Below, one piece after another: positions 10,163 through 19,674 of a DNA stretch of 64,000 nucleotides. The notes below the pieces were generated by a model, which saw only the letters and a program-made list of their open reading frames with translations, was not told where the DNA came from and ran no database searches. Within the stretch, counting starts at the first letter, position 1. Every line of letters begins with the position of its first letter. Both the position numbers and the translations under genes were made by a program. Origin of the DNA: Tritrichomonas musculus (taxonomy: Eukaryota > Parabasalia > Tritrichomonadida > Tritrichomonadidae); contig JAPFFF010000010.1 of the NCBI GenBank assembly GCA_039105265.1, positions 4,650,001 to 4,714,000 of the forward strand, written 5' to 3'.

Positions 10163-10987
10163 GAACGAAATTACTGATCGATCATTTCTATTTCAAAGCC
10201 TTTACCAGATGAGAATATTGAAAATCTTAATCCTCAGGAAATGGATTATCAAATAAAAGACAACTCAAATTTTAAGAAATCATATATCAAAAACAAATAA
10301 AAGCAACCATACGAATATTATTGATTATTCTTATTCTAATGTTTCTCCTAAATAAACAGTGTTAAATGAAACACACATCTCAAACATTTTATAAGATAAT
10401 ATAAACGATTTCAAAAATAAATAAAAGCAACAAAGATTAGCGCGGTATTTAAAATATTCTTATTTAGGTATGGAGGGCGATTTCAAATAATGAATCGGAT
10501 TTTGAAGACATAATGAATGCCTTTAAACATTAGCGTTCTACTTCAATCGATAGAAATGGATTAAATATAATGAATATGCTTTACTTCCATTAAATCTTGC
10601 AACTTGAACGGCCAGGCCTTTTTTTCTATTCATATTTTATTTCAAAATTTTTCAAACCCCTAAATTCAAAACATGATTTACAATAAACTTAAAACTTAAA
10701 ACATGTACTCCAATTATCAAAATGTTTTTTTTTATTGCTACGATAAGAGAGAGATAAATCTAATAAACAATGCATTTCAATTGATAGTTATATTTCGATT
10801 TTTAATACAAATTATAATTTTTTCTGTTCAGCCTCTTTACATACTGAAAAAGTACCTGCGCTTCCAAATAAACAAATTAAATTGTTTCCAATTGTGCTAT
10901 ATAATTCTTATTTAAATGAAGTGATTGAAGGATTCCTTTGGTTTAATTAAAAGCAATAATTCTCTATCAACTGGTTAATCAAATGTA

Positions 10988-11453
10988 GGCTTGTTATTCT
11001 CGAGATCGACAATTGATTAACTTTTTGATATCGATAAATAAATATACACTGATTCTCAAGATCGATTTCAGAGATCAAGAATTTTTTTTCTAAGCTTTTG
11101 ATATCAGAATTTTCAATTAAACTTTTTGATAAATATATGATCGTATTTTAGTCTCAAATATTTCATAAAAAAAAAATGTATTTTTTAATTTTAATCTTAA
11201 AATAAACATCAATACATTATATTATTTATTTTTAAATATTTTAAAATCACAAATATCAATTATAAAGAAAGATAAATCTGTTTGAGATCTCGAGATCTCG
11301 GTAATTGATTCCAAGTTTACAATTATTTTTATATCACATTTCATACCTGATATCTTGATTTTGATAATCTCGATATCAGATTTTTAAACTGATAATCGAG
11401 TATCAGATGTAAAAAAGTGACGTTTTTGATATCGATTCTCAAAATAACAAGCC
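10988..11453. mobile_element. Complete MITE-like element with terminal inverted repeats (family 1)
   Basis: The left end GGCTTGTTATTCT and the right end AATAACAAGCC are inverted copies, identical over the first 11 bases and recognisable to about 22. Each end is followed outward by TA (10986-10987 and 11454-11455). That fits the TA target duplication of Tc1/mariner-type elements. The 466-bp interior is non-coding and rich in GATATC, ATCGAT and CTCGAGAT palindromes. Related pieces lie at 6330-6451 and 24594-24770. No transposase is present, so it would be non-autonomous. Confidence 0.7.
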
Positions 11454-11671
11454 TATATAAAATATAAAAAAATTTTATTTAAAAAACGACGTGTAACTTA
11501 AAAAGTAGATCAATGCTATTTTTTTTTTTTTTTTAATTTCCTTCAGAGTCACTTGCAACTTGAACTTAGAAACTTTTTGAATTAAAAAAAAAAAGATATG
11601 AAAAAAATTGACAGTGCATTCAAATATTTCACATGATTGAGAGGACGTTTAACTTGAAAGGCAGGTTTTGC

Positions 11672-11755
11672 ACAAGTGAATATGAATTAATGAATATGCT
11701 TCATCATCCAAATATCATACAAACATTTGTCATATTTTTAATTTGGCCATTAATA
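11672..11755 (+). pseudogene. Possible protein kinase N-lobe fragment
   Basis: One frame reads SEYELMNMLHHPNIIQTFV, which resembles the alpha-C to beta-4 region of protein kinases (E...L..L.HPNII). Nothing before or after it continues a kinase, and the surrounding frames are closed. If real it is a scrap of a lost kinase gene; chance similarity is possible. Confidence 0.3.
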
Positions 11756-11863
11756 ACAATTTCATTTAGATTTACTATATTTTTATTTTAGTTTCAATTC
11801 AATCTTTACATAATAAGAAAGTAGAAGAAACAGTAGACTAAAGAAAAAAAAATATTCAATACT

Positions 11864-11952
11864 TAAACTTGAATCAAAAACGATAAGACTCTTCGGGTCA
11901 AAATTGAAATAAAATTCACCATGGGTGTCTTATCGTTTTTGATTCAAGTTTA
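11864..11952. repeat. Perfect 26-bp inverted repeat with 37-nt spacer
   Basis: The arm at 11864-11889 contains GAATCAAAAACGATAAGAC. It is matched without mismatch by its complement at 11927-11952 (GTCTTATCGTTTTTGATTC and onward). The structure would form a strong hairpin in either strand. It lies about 60 bases beyond the 3' end of the broken metallophosphoesterase gene. It could be a hairpin RNA, a palindromic mobile relic or a fold-back insertion. Confidence 0.85.
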
Positions 11953-12014
11953 CAAGCTGAAAAAAAAAAATAATACACGAGAATGATTTTTATATATTTT
12001 TATACTTCATCATA

Positions 12015-12574
12015 TCAATTGAAAGCTTCATTTTTATAGAAAGACATTTCAATCAACTCTTGCTGACTGAAATAATGATCAGGCACCTCAAATTTTTGAT
12101 CAGATTTAATCATATCGATATAAATCGGAGGACAATTATATTTATTATAAAGATCAACAACTGCACAATTAACATATAAAGTTGGACCATGACGATAGAA
12201 ACCGTTGCAACAATGAGTATGACCGAAAATGTGAAGTGGTGTTTTACATTGTTGAATTTTATAAGCCAAATAAGGATCACCGAGTGCACATTCTTTTACT
12301 TCAAAGTCAAAAACTCCTGTTGGAGGAGAATGAGACATGAGATGACTTCTTCGCGTATTCCAACACTTGTAAAGTCACCTGCATGAACTGCTATATCTGC
12401 TGGGTAAATATATTCTTGCGGAATGCATTTATGCTTACTATGAGTATCTGACATACACATAATTCTTATTGCACCATCTGGCTGAGGTTTAGAAGGATCT
12501 TCAACATGATAGGCAACCCAACGCTTTTGATCAGACATTAAAATTTTAATGAAAATTTTCAAAATTTTTGACAT
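12015..12574 (-). pseudogene. Broken MPPED/UPF0046-type metallophosphoesterase
   Basis: Two overlapping minus-strand pieces belong to one calcineurin-like phosphoesterase. The first (12574 to about 12345) carries the metal site SDTHS and AGDFTS. The second (from 12338) carries SHSPPTG, FGHTHCCNG and a YVNCAVVD end. The stretch that normally lies between, including the GNHE metal-binding motif and its flanking sandwich (roughly a hundred residues), is missing, and the two pieces are in different frames. The gene therefore suffered an internal deletion and cannot encode a working enzyme. An initiator-like TTCA sits directly before the first ATG. Relatives such as MPPED1/2 hydrolyse cyclic nucleotides or phosphodiesters. 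Confidence 0.85.
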
Positions 12575-12945
12575 TGAAATAATCGAATGGATCAGAGTTT
12601 TTTAATTAAGAAAACTCCAAATACACTTTATGAATCATATATAAACTAGAATTATATACCTCGGAACACGATAACAACTTTTTCAGAATATAAACTATTC
12701 AAAAAAATGCTTTTGCACCCCAAGCTTTTTAATTTTAGTTAATGACAATCTAATAACAAGTTATTATTCAATTGACAGATTATTATAATTATAAATTAAA
12801 TAATAATAATAATAAAATTTTATTTCTGACAGATTTACTATATTTATTAGTTCCAACTCTTTTAAGGATATGGAACAACAAACTTTTTTTTTTTTTTTTT
12901 GCACTAACAAAGTATATGCGAATAAATAGAAACAAATTGAGATAA

Positions 12946-14517
12946 TTAATTCCCACGCTTTTGTAATAAATTGGTTAATTTTTTAATTCCATTTTCAATG
13001 TTTGTCAGTTTACTATCTATGTCTCTCAATTCATTCACCAAGTGACCGAATCTATCAATTATTTCATTTACTATTTTAGGATTTGATTTTTTAGTGCTTT
13101 TATTGTTTTTGCTGTCATCCTTTTTATTGTCGTTTTTGTAATTTCTATTTTGATAATTTTTTCTGTAATTTTTATTTATGCTTTGCTGCTTGTAATATTC
13201 AATATCAAAGTCATACATTTTTTTCTTATTTTCATCACCCAGAACATCGTAAGCCTTATTGATCATCATCATTTTTTTCTCTGCTTCTTTCTTTTTCAAC
13301 GGTTTATTGAAACGATCAGGATGCCACATTACAACGAGCTTTTTATATGCTTTTTTGACTTCTTCCACACTGGCACCGTTGTCCAAGCCCATAACCGTGT
13401 AATAGTTCATTTTCTTTTCTTTCTCTTGAAGTTCTGAAGCTTTTTCAATGAGCTTGACAACTTCCTTGTTTTCAATTGATTCACAATTCGTTCTTTTTTT
13501 AACAACTTGGAAGTCAGAAATTGCGCCAGAATAGTCGTTGAAATCGAGAAGAAGCTGACCACGATGAATCAAGAATTCGTTATTTTCTGGAAATGCTTTT
13601 ATAAGACCATTTAAGCATTCAATTGCATCTTCTTTTTCATCCTTTGCGATGAGGACTTTCACGTTGATTTTGTTGAGTTGATTGGCCAACGGCGAATCAT
13701 CACTTGAGTATTTCTTCACAATTTGCTGACATATTTCAATATATTTCTTCGCCTTATCGAACTTTTTCTTAGAAACCAAATCTGCGGCTTCTATCTCGTT
13801 TTTCTTGAAGTTTTCGATCGATTTGAGCAACGATGAACAATTCGAAGGATCAGGAGATGATTTGATACATTTCTTTGCAAATTCTTCTGCTTCTTTCAAT
13901 TCCATCTGTGAAAAATGATACCGACCAAATATCTCCAGAATTTTGGCATTTTTTTGATTAATTTTTAAAACTCTCTGAGAAAACTCAAGAAAGAGAGAAC
14001 TGTCGCCAATTGATAAGGCAACATTGGCTGCATTCAGTAAGAAGTCTTCTGAAAAAGGACAGATTTTGATCAGTTCTTCATATTTGCTCAGCGAAAATTT
14101 TGGCGAAGATTCAGTTGAGATTGCAGTGGCAAAAAGAAGATTTGCACGAGTGGCTGTTTTGATTAATGCTTCGTTTTTGCTCTTGGAGGCATCATCCAGT
14201 GCTTCTTCAATTTTACCTGTCTTTAAATAGGCGGTACAGCGTAATGAATAGGAGTCTAGTTTGTCTTTTTGATTGACTTTTTTATTCGAGGTTAAAAAAC
14301 GTGAAAGATCGGAAATTCCGTGGTTGTATTTACCCATTTTTATATTTGCATAGCCTCTAAGAAAAAAGAGAACAGGATCTGCTTTTAATACTCCTTGTTG
14401 AATAATTTTGGAGTTGGATGCTTCAAAAGCGGCTTTAAATTGCTGTGCATTTAGCATCTTTCTAATCGAATCAAACGAATTTGATGAAAATAAGGAAAAT
14501 GCTAAGAAAATAAGCAT
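12946..14517 (-). CDS. P58IPK/DNAJC3-like ER co-chaperone (TPR plus J domain)
   Basis: The product has 523 residues, close to animal DNAJC3 (about 500). The first 14 or so residues (MLIFLAFSLFSSNS) form a signal peptide. TPR-type helical repeats follow over about 15-370, for example FFLRGYANIKMGKYNHGISD and FLIHRGQLLLDFNDYSGAIS. The J domain (about 375-450) starts NYYTVMGLDNGASVEEVKKAY and has the HPD motif at 399-401. The tail is Lys/Asn-rich and ends in a predicted coiled coil. In the ER lumen P58IPK binds unfolded clients through its TPRs and stimulates BiP ATPase through the HPD loop. There is no KDEL-like ending; animal P58IPK also lacks one. The ATG is the only one before the signal peptide. 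Confidence 0.9.
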   Translation of the reverse strand: MLIFLAFSLFSSNSFDSIRKMLNAQQFKAAFEASNSKIIQQGVLKADPVLFFLRGYANIKMGKYNHGISDLSRFLTSNKKVNQKDKLDSYSLRCTAYLKTGKIEEALDDASKSKNEALIKTATRANLLFATAISTESSPKFSLSKYEELIKICPFSEDFLLNAANVALSIGDSSLFLEFSQRVLKINQKNAKILEIFGRYHFSQMELKEAEEFAKKCIKSSPDPSNCSSLLKSIENFKKNEIEAADLVSKKKFDKAKKYIEICQQIVKKYSSDDSPLANQLNKINVKVLIAKDEKEDAIECLNGLIKAFPENNEFLIHRGQLLLDFNDYSGAISDFQVVKKRTNCESIENKEVVKLIEKASELQEKEKKMNYYTVMGLDNGASVEEVKKAYKKLVVMWHPDRFNKPLKKKEAEKKMMMINKAYDVLGDENKKKMYDFDIEYYKQQSINKNYRKNYQNRNYKNDNKKDDSKNNKSTKKSNPKIVNEIIDRFGHLVNELRDIDSKLTNIENGIKKLTNLLQKRGN

Positions 14518-15066
14518 TTTTGGTAAATCTTATTCCGAACATATTTTCGCTTTTTTTATATAATTTTTCTCTCATACTTTTTTAAATAACTTTTTAAATG
14601 TTTTTAATAATACAAAAAAAAAAAAACAATTTATTTCCCTTTATTTTCTATACATGAACAATTTTTTAAATAAATATATATGTAAATTGAAAATAAATTA
14701 TAATTTTAATTAAAAAATTGATTGTTTTGAAATACCATTTTAATATTGCACTTTTTTTTTATCCTATAAATTCATTACTTTGGAAAAACCTTATTAATAT
14801 ATTATAATTTCCCTAAAAATAATTTTGGAGTAATATGTATAAATAGAATTGGAGATAAACAAAAAATTCATATTTTTTTTTAATTTTAATTTTTTCCACT
14901 TTTTGTCCATTGGTCAAGAAAACATGACCAAGTACAACTATATTAAGGTCATATTTGATTTTCTTTTTTTTCACAAACTTATTAAGTTTATTATATACAA
15001 TTTTTGAGGCCAAATAACAATTCAAATATTTATACTCGATAATTAAAAAACAAAGTTTAACAATTA
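14518..15066. other. Intergenic between divergent genes
   Basis: This AT-rich spacer separates the divergently transcribed co-chaperone and ankyrin genes, so it should hold both promoters. A minus-strand frame (15040-14813) without an ATG reads protein-like (ASKIVYNKLNKFV, DLNIVVLGHVFLTNGQ). It may be a remnant of something I cannot name. Confidence 0.4.
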
Positions 15067-18000
15067 ATGGATTTTCAAATCTCTTTCAAAATACGCGGAA
15101 CTAAAATCGATTCTTTTTTCCCTGAAGAAGAAAGCTGTTTATCAATAAGATTAATAAATGATAATAATCAATTTGATATTTATAAGTTTCTTCCCAAGAA
15201 TTTTATTATAACAACTGAAAATCAATCATGCTCTTTTAATTCCGATATACTAAAAAATACCAGTTCTAAAATATCAGAGCATTTACACAATGATCCTAAT
15301 TTAAGTTACCATCTCGATATCAATGATGAACGAAAAGTTTTAAGTAAATTTGAAAAGATGTATCAAGGAGAAGTAGTATTTTTTAACGAAGAAGATTTAC
15401 CCGCCTGTAATAAAATTGTACAAATGCTTAATATACAAAAATGTCCAGAATATATGAAATCGTTATTAAGAAATCCACAAAATAAATCAATTGCTGATGT
15501 TTGTTGCCTCGGTGTTCAAATAGATTCAAAATCATTTAGTGATTATTTATCAAATGAAACTCAACGGACGTTTAAAATTATCACAAAAACGAATTCATAC
15601 AAATGCACGTCATATGGAGCTTTATCATCATTAATTATTCGCCAACTTTTGTTAAAAGATCCAAATTTAGATCAATTTATTTATGATTTTGATGATGAAT
15701 TTAATGAATTTCAATCAATTTGTAAACTATTCAATTTTGAGGAGGTGAAATTAACATCAAACAACTTAAAATCGATTCAAAAAATTTCAAAAGATTTGAA
15801 AATCGAAAGCATTTTAGGAATTATTGATGATTACATAAAAGAAATGGAAAATAAAGAAAATATAATAAATGAACAAAGTTCAACTATTCAATCAATTAAT
15901 GATTTATTTGATTTATTATACAAAATTAAAGAATATTCAATTAAATATGTTAAAAATAAAATTATCGAATCTTTTTGGATTGAAACGAAAGAAAATATTC
16001 AAGAATTGGCTGCTTTTATTCTTCAAGTTATAAAAATTGATTTCTCTCTCCATCCATCTATACTTGAATTATTAATAGAGCTTGATAAAGAATCGAATGA
16101 AAGTAATCATTTGAATATTTTGCTCCCTTTTATTTGTAAAAAATTATTTGAATCTTTTGGGAACAAATTGTCAGAATGTTCATTCATTTATAAATTGTAT
16201 CAAAAAGGAATTATTTCAAAAAGTTATTTAATGAATGAATTAAGAATCATGTTTCAAATAAAACATAAACATAACAACTGCACTTATATACTTATCAGCC
16301 ATATTAAAGATTTAATGAATAACATTTATGTTTGGTTTCTACCAGAAATTATTGAACTGAATCAATTTTATGAATTATTTCAATTCCTCGACGATGTTAG
16401 AAAAAAATTCATTCAGAAATTTTGGCCAGATAAAATCGATGATTATAAAAAATTGAGAGATCTTAATGAACCAGACGATGAATTAATTAAATCTTTACGT
16501 TATGATGACGTAGATTCATTACAATCATTTTTATCAATAAATGAAGTAGTTAATTTGAATGAAACAATTGTTCCTTTTAATTTATTTGAAGATTTCGTTC
16601 CAAATGGATTTACAAGCTATTTAAATTATGCAGCTGCATATGGATCAATTAAATGCTTCAAATACTTATTATTAAATCATGCTAATGTTGATGAATATAC
16701 ATTTAAATTTGCTGTTTTTGGAGGTAATATTGAAATCATAAAAATTTCTAATCAACTTTTGCCTGAAATAAATAATTTTTATGAAGTAAAACAACAAACA
16801 ATTGCAGCAATTAAAAAACATGAAAATAGTTTGTTTGATTGGATTTTTGAACAGAAATGCACAAAAGAATGTAATAATTATTTTCATGAAATTGCCTTTG
16901 AATCAGCATTAAATGGAAATGTTCATTCATTTATTGAAGTAGTTGAAAATAGATTATCTCTGATTTACACCGAAGTTATAAAAAATTCAATGGAAAACGG
17001 CTTTTTTAGGTTTTCTCAATTAGCTGTCAAAATAGCAGATTCAATAAATAATATTGAGTTAATGTATGTTTCAGTCCTTTTTGATAATATATCAATCTTC
17101 CAATTAGCACTTCAAATTGATAAAAATCAAGATCGAACATTAGAATCTTTATATGCAGCAATAAAAAATGAAAGCATTAATATTACGCAATATATTTTAG
17201 ATACAATGAAATTTGAAATTGATGAAAACATTTTGAAAAAATTATTTTCACTTGCTTCAAATAATAAGTCAAGTATAATTTTTACTTTTCTATTGAACAA
17301 GTTTAATAGATTTTGTAGTTCACTCTTTAATAATATAGAATGGACAGAATCAATATTAGTTGAATCATGTAAATATGGAACGTTTGATATCGCAAAGTTT
17401 TGTATTGATATGATTGTAACAAATGAAAATTCTGATTTTACCAAATCGTTCATTGTTTCATGTCAATTTTGTAGAAAAGAAATTTGCAAATATTTATTTG
17501 ATGAAAAAGCTCATATTAAATATGAGCAGCTTTTAACAAGCATTGATGATTTTTATTGTATTGATGTCCCAACATTTTCATTAATCATTAATAATTGTCC
17601 CTTTTACGTTAAAGAAAAATTTATGAGATTAAGTATTAAATCATCAATTACAAATCATAATTTGAACATTCTAAATTTTTTATTGAAAGAGAAAGTTCCA
17701 CCTGAAAATTCATTATTCTGTGCTATTAAATGCAAAGATTTAAAAGCAATCAATATTATACTTGAAAATAATAGTATGCCATCATTTATTAATCAAATAT
17801 CTATCGATGGCACTGCATTAAATCTTGCAACTAAGTTAAATGATTTGTCTATAGTTAAACGTCTTCTTTCTCTTCAAGGAATCAATCCAGATATATGTGA
17901 TTCGAAAGGAATGACACCTATAATGAATGTTAATATTCACAATTATGAAATGATCGATCTTTTTCTTGATTTTTATTGCAAAAACATTGTTTATAAATTC

Positions 18001-19539
18001 AGAGAATTGAATCATTTAATTCAAAAAATTTTTGAAGGATTTCAAATAGAAAATCAGATTGAAAATTCAAACTTATTCATTCTTTTGGATAGAATTTTAG
18101 AGATTTCAAACATTAATGTTGATTATTATTACTATCAATATAATATTTTTGACAATATTTTTAAAACAGGAAATATTAATTTCATTCACGATCTTCTTGA
18201 TATGAAAAATTTTAATATAAATATTAGCTCACCAACGGATAGGAACACACTTCTTATTGATGCAATAGAAAGCAATTCTTTTGAAATTGCTGAAATTCTT
18301 ATTAATAATCCTCAAATGAATATAAACCAAAAGAACATTAAAAATGAAACAGCACTTGTTTCAGCAGTTAAATTAAAACAATATAAAATAATAGATCTTC
18401 TAATAAATAATGTAAAATTTGAGCCAGAAGAAAGTCTTCTTAATTATGCTTTCTATTTAGCTGATTATCAAACATCAAAATTACTTTCAAATTTGAAATC
18501 TCTTGATGTAAATTTCACAATCTATAATTACACGACGAATATTTATTATGTAAAACCAAAACAAAAAGAATTTTTATTTGAAACAACATTGATGAGTGCT
18601 GTACAAAATAATGATATTGAAAAAGTTGATTTGATAATACATCATTCATCGTTTGATAAAAATAGATCAAGCTATCAAGCAGCCATTTATATTTCAATTA
18701 AAAATAATTTTTATGAAATATTCAAGACACTTTTGCATTTATTGGACAACATTAATTATTATGATTATAATAATCATCCAATTCTATCATTAGCAGCAAA
18801 ATATCATAACAATGAAATGATCAAAGAAATTTTTCAATTTAAAAACTATAATCCTAAAAAAGCTGACTTTTTGAATTCTTTCATTGAATTATTTAAACTT
18901 ACAAATGAATCATATGAAATGATGAATATGATGATTAACTATGATAAACAACATAATCATTTTATTGATTTTTCACAGTTGTTGCCAAACGAATTGTCTT
19001 TTTTTACTTCGTTGAAAGCAGATAACAAATCAAATATGCCAAACATTGAAAAAATTGTTGATTTATTCTTGGAAAACGGAGCTGATCCTAATCAAAAAGA
19101 TATCAATGATGTTTATCCACTGGAGCGTGCTATCGTTAGAAGTAAAGAATTTTCTTTGGCATTATTAAAATCAGATAAAATTGACCTTAGCATCAAATTG
19201 AAAGATATAAGAAAAGTGAATAAAAATAAACCGCCAATGAAAACTTTTCTTCATCTTGCAGCAAAAGAAGATTCAAGTATTTTTATTGAAATACTTAGAA
19301 AAGGTGTAATTGATATAAATTCTGAAGATATTGATGGTAATACACCTTTAATGATCGCTTGTCAATACAAAAATACAGAAATTGTTGAATTGCTATTTAA
19401 AGAAAATAATTTAGATTTCCTTCATTGCAATAAAAATGGACAAGATGCACTGAAAATAGTTTTTGGACCTGATATCCAACCAGTTCATGATAAAAATATA
19501 TATCTTCAGCAATTACTTTCTAAATTGTCTCATAAATGA
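15067..19539 (+). CDS. Large ankyrin-repeat (DUF3447-type) protein with duplicated N-terminal module
   Basis: The product has 1490 residues. Two related BTB-like modules stand at the start (about 1-145 and 150-270). Both have the layout Phe-rich strand, 'SFNSDILKNTSSKISEHLHNDP' or 'KCTSYGALSSLIIRQLLLKDP', then a helical tail; I infer a duplication. A helical linker follows to about 480. From there to the end come many degenerate 30-33-residue ankyrin units, clearest near the C-terminus (DIDGNTPLMIACQYKNTEI, ENGADPNQKDINDVYPLE). DUF3447 ankyrin proteins are among the largest trichomonad families. They act as scaffolds, but targets are unknown. There is no membrane segment or signal peptide, and the gene appears intact. 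Confidence 0.88.
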   Translation: MDFQISFKIRGTKIDSFFPEEESCLSIRLINDNNQFDIYKFLPKNFIITTENQSCSFNSDILKNTSSKISEHLHNDPNLSYHLDINDERKVLSKFEKMYQGEVVFFNEEDLPACNKIVQMLNIQKCPEYMKSLLRNPQNKSIADVCCLGVQIDSKSFSDYLSNETQRTFKIITKTNSYKCTSYGALSSLIIRQLLLKDPNLDQFIYDFDDEFNEFQSICKLFNFEEVKLTSNNLKSIQKISKDLKIESILGIIDDYIKEMENKENIINEQSSTIQSINDLFDLLYKIKEYSIKYVKNKIIESFWIETKENIQELAAFILQVIKIDFSLHPSILELLIELDKESNESNHLNILLPFICKKLFESFGNKLSECSFIYKLYQKGIISKSYLMNELRIMFQIKHKHNNCTYILISHIKDLMNNIYVWFLPEIIELNQFYELFQFLDDVRKKFIQKFWPDKIDDYKKLRDLNEPDDELIKSLRYDDVDSLQSFLSINEVVNLNETIVPFNLFEDFVPNGFTSYLNYAAAYGSIKCFKYLLLNHANVDEYTFKFAVFGGNIEIIKISNQLLPEINNFYEVKQQTIAAIKKHENSLFDWIFEQKCTKECNNYFHEIAFESALNGNVHSFIEVVENRLSLIYTEVIKNSMENGFFRFSQLAVKIADSINNIELMYVSVLFDNISIFQLALQIDKNQDRTLESLYAAIKNESINITQYILDTMKFEIDENILKKLFSLASNNKSSIIFTFLLNKFNRFCSSLFNNIEWTESILVESCKYGTFDIAKFCIDMIVTNENSDFTKSFIVSCQFCRKEICKYLFDEKAHIKYEQLLTSIDDFYCIDVPTFSLIINNCPFYVKEKFMRLSIKSSITNHNLNILNFLLKEKVPPENSLFCAIKCKDLKAINIILENNSMPSFINQISIDGTALNLATKLNDLSIVKRLLSLQGINPDICDSKGMTPIMNVNIHNYEMIDLFLDFYCKNIVYKFRELNHLIQKIFEGFQIENQIENSNLFILLDRILEISNINVDYYYYQYNIFDNIFKTGNINFIHDLLDMKNFNINISSPTDRNTLLIDAIESNSFEIAEILINNPQMNINQKNIKNETALVSAVKLKQYKIIDLLINNVKFEPEESLLNYAFYLADYQTSKLLSNLKSLDVNFTIYNYTTNIYYVKPKQKEFLFETTLMSAVQNNDIEKVDLIIHHSSFDKNRSSYQAAIYISIKNNFYEIFKTLLHLLDNINYYDYNNHPILSLAAKYHNNEMIKEIFQFKNYNPKKADFLNSFIELFKLTNESYEMMNMMINYDKQHNHFIDFSQLLPNELSFFTSLKADNKSNMPNIEKIVDLFLENGADPNQKDINDVYPLERAIVRSKEFSLALLKSDKIDLSIKLKDIRKVNKNKPPMKTFLHLAAKEDSSIFIEILRKGVIDINSEDIDGNTPLMIACQYKNTEIVELLFKENNLDFLHCNKNGQDALKIVFGPDIQPVHDKNIYLQQLLSKLSHK

Positions 19540-19674
19540 ATCATGAACAAAAAGTATGATACATTATTAACAAATAAAATATACATATTTAATTTTATTC
19601 AATATATTTGTTTATAAAATGTTTTTTTTTTTTAATTTAACCTTATAAGGTCAATTTTTTTTTCTATTTTTATT

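Larger units (their letters stand above)
8940..12014. other. Gene-poor region with scattered relics
   Basis: No intact gene is visible across 3 kb. It contains the complete family-1 element (10988-11453), a long T run at about 10137-10162, a possible kinase scrap at about 11672-11750 and a perfect inverted repeat at 11864-11952. Short open frames such as 10703-10915 are AT-driven. Parts near 9850-10010 and 10200-10300 have a mildly protein-like character but belong to no family I recognise. Confidence 0.55.

Noticed and set aside
10703-10915. Open frame of 70 codons
   Set aside because: Composition-driven Ile/Phe/Asn/Lys string in a gene-poor stretch with element relics; no family features.
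14813-15025. Minus-strand frame with protein-like phrases
   Set aside because: No ATG, only 70 codons, no recognisable family; mentioned under the intergenic entry as a possible relic.
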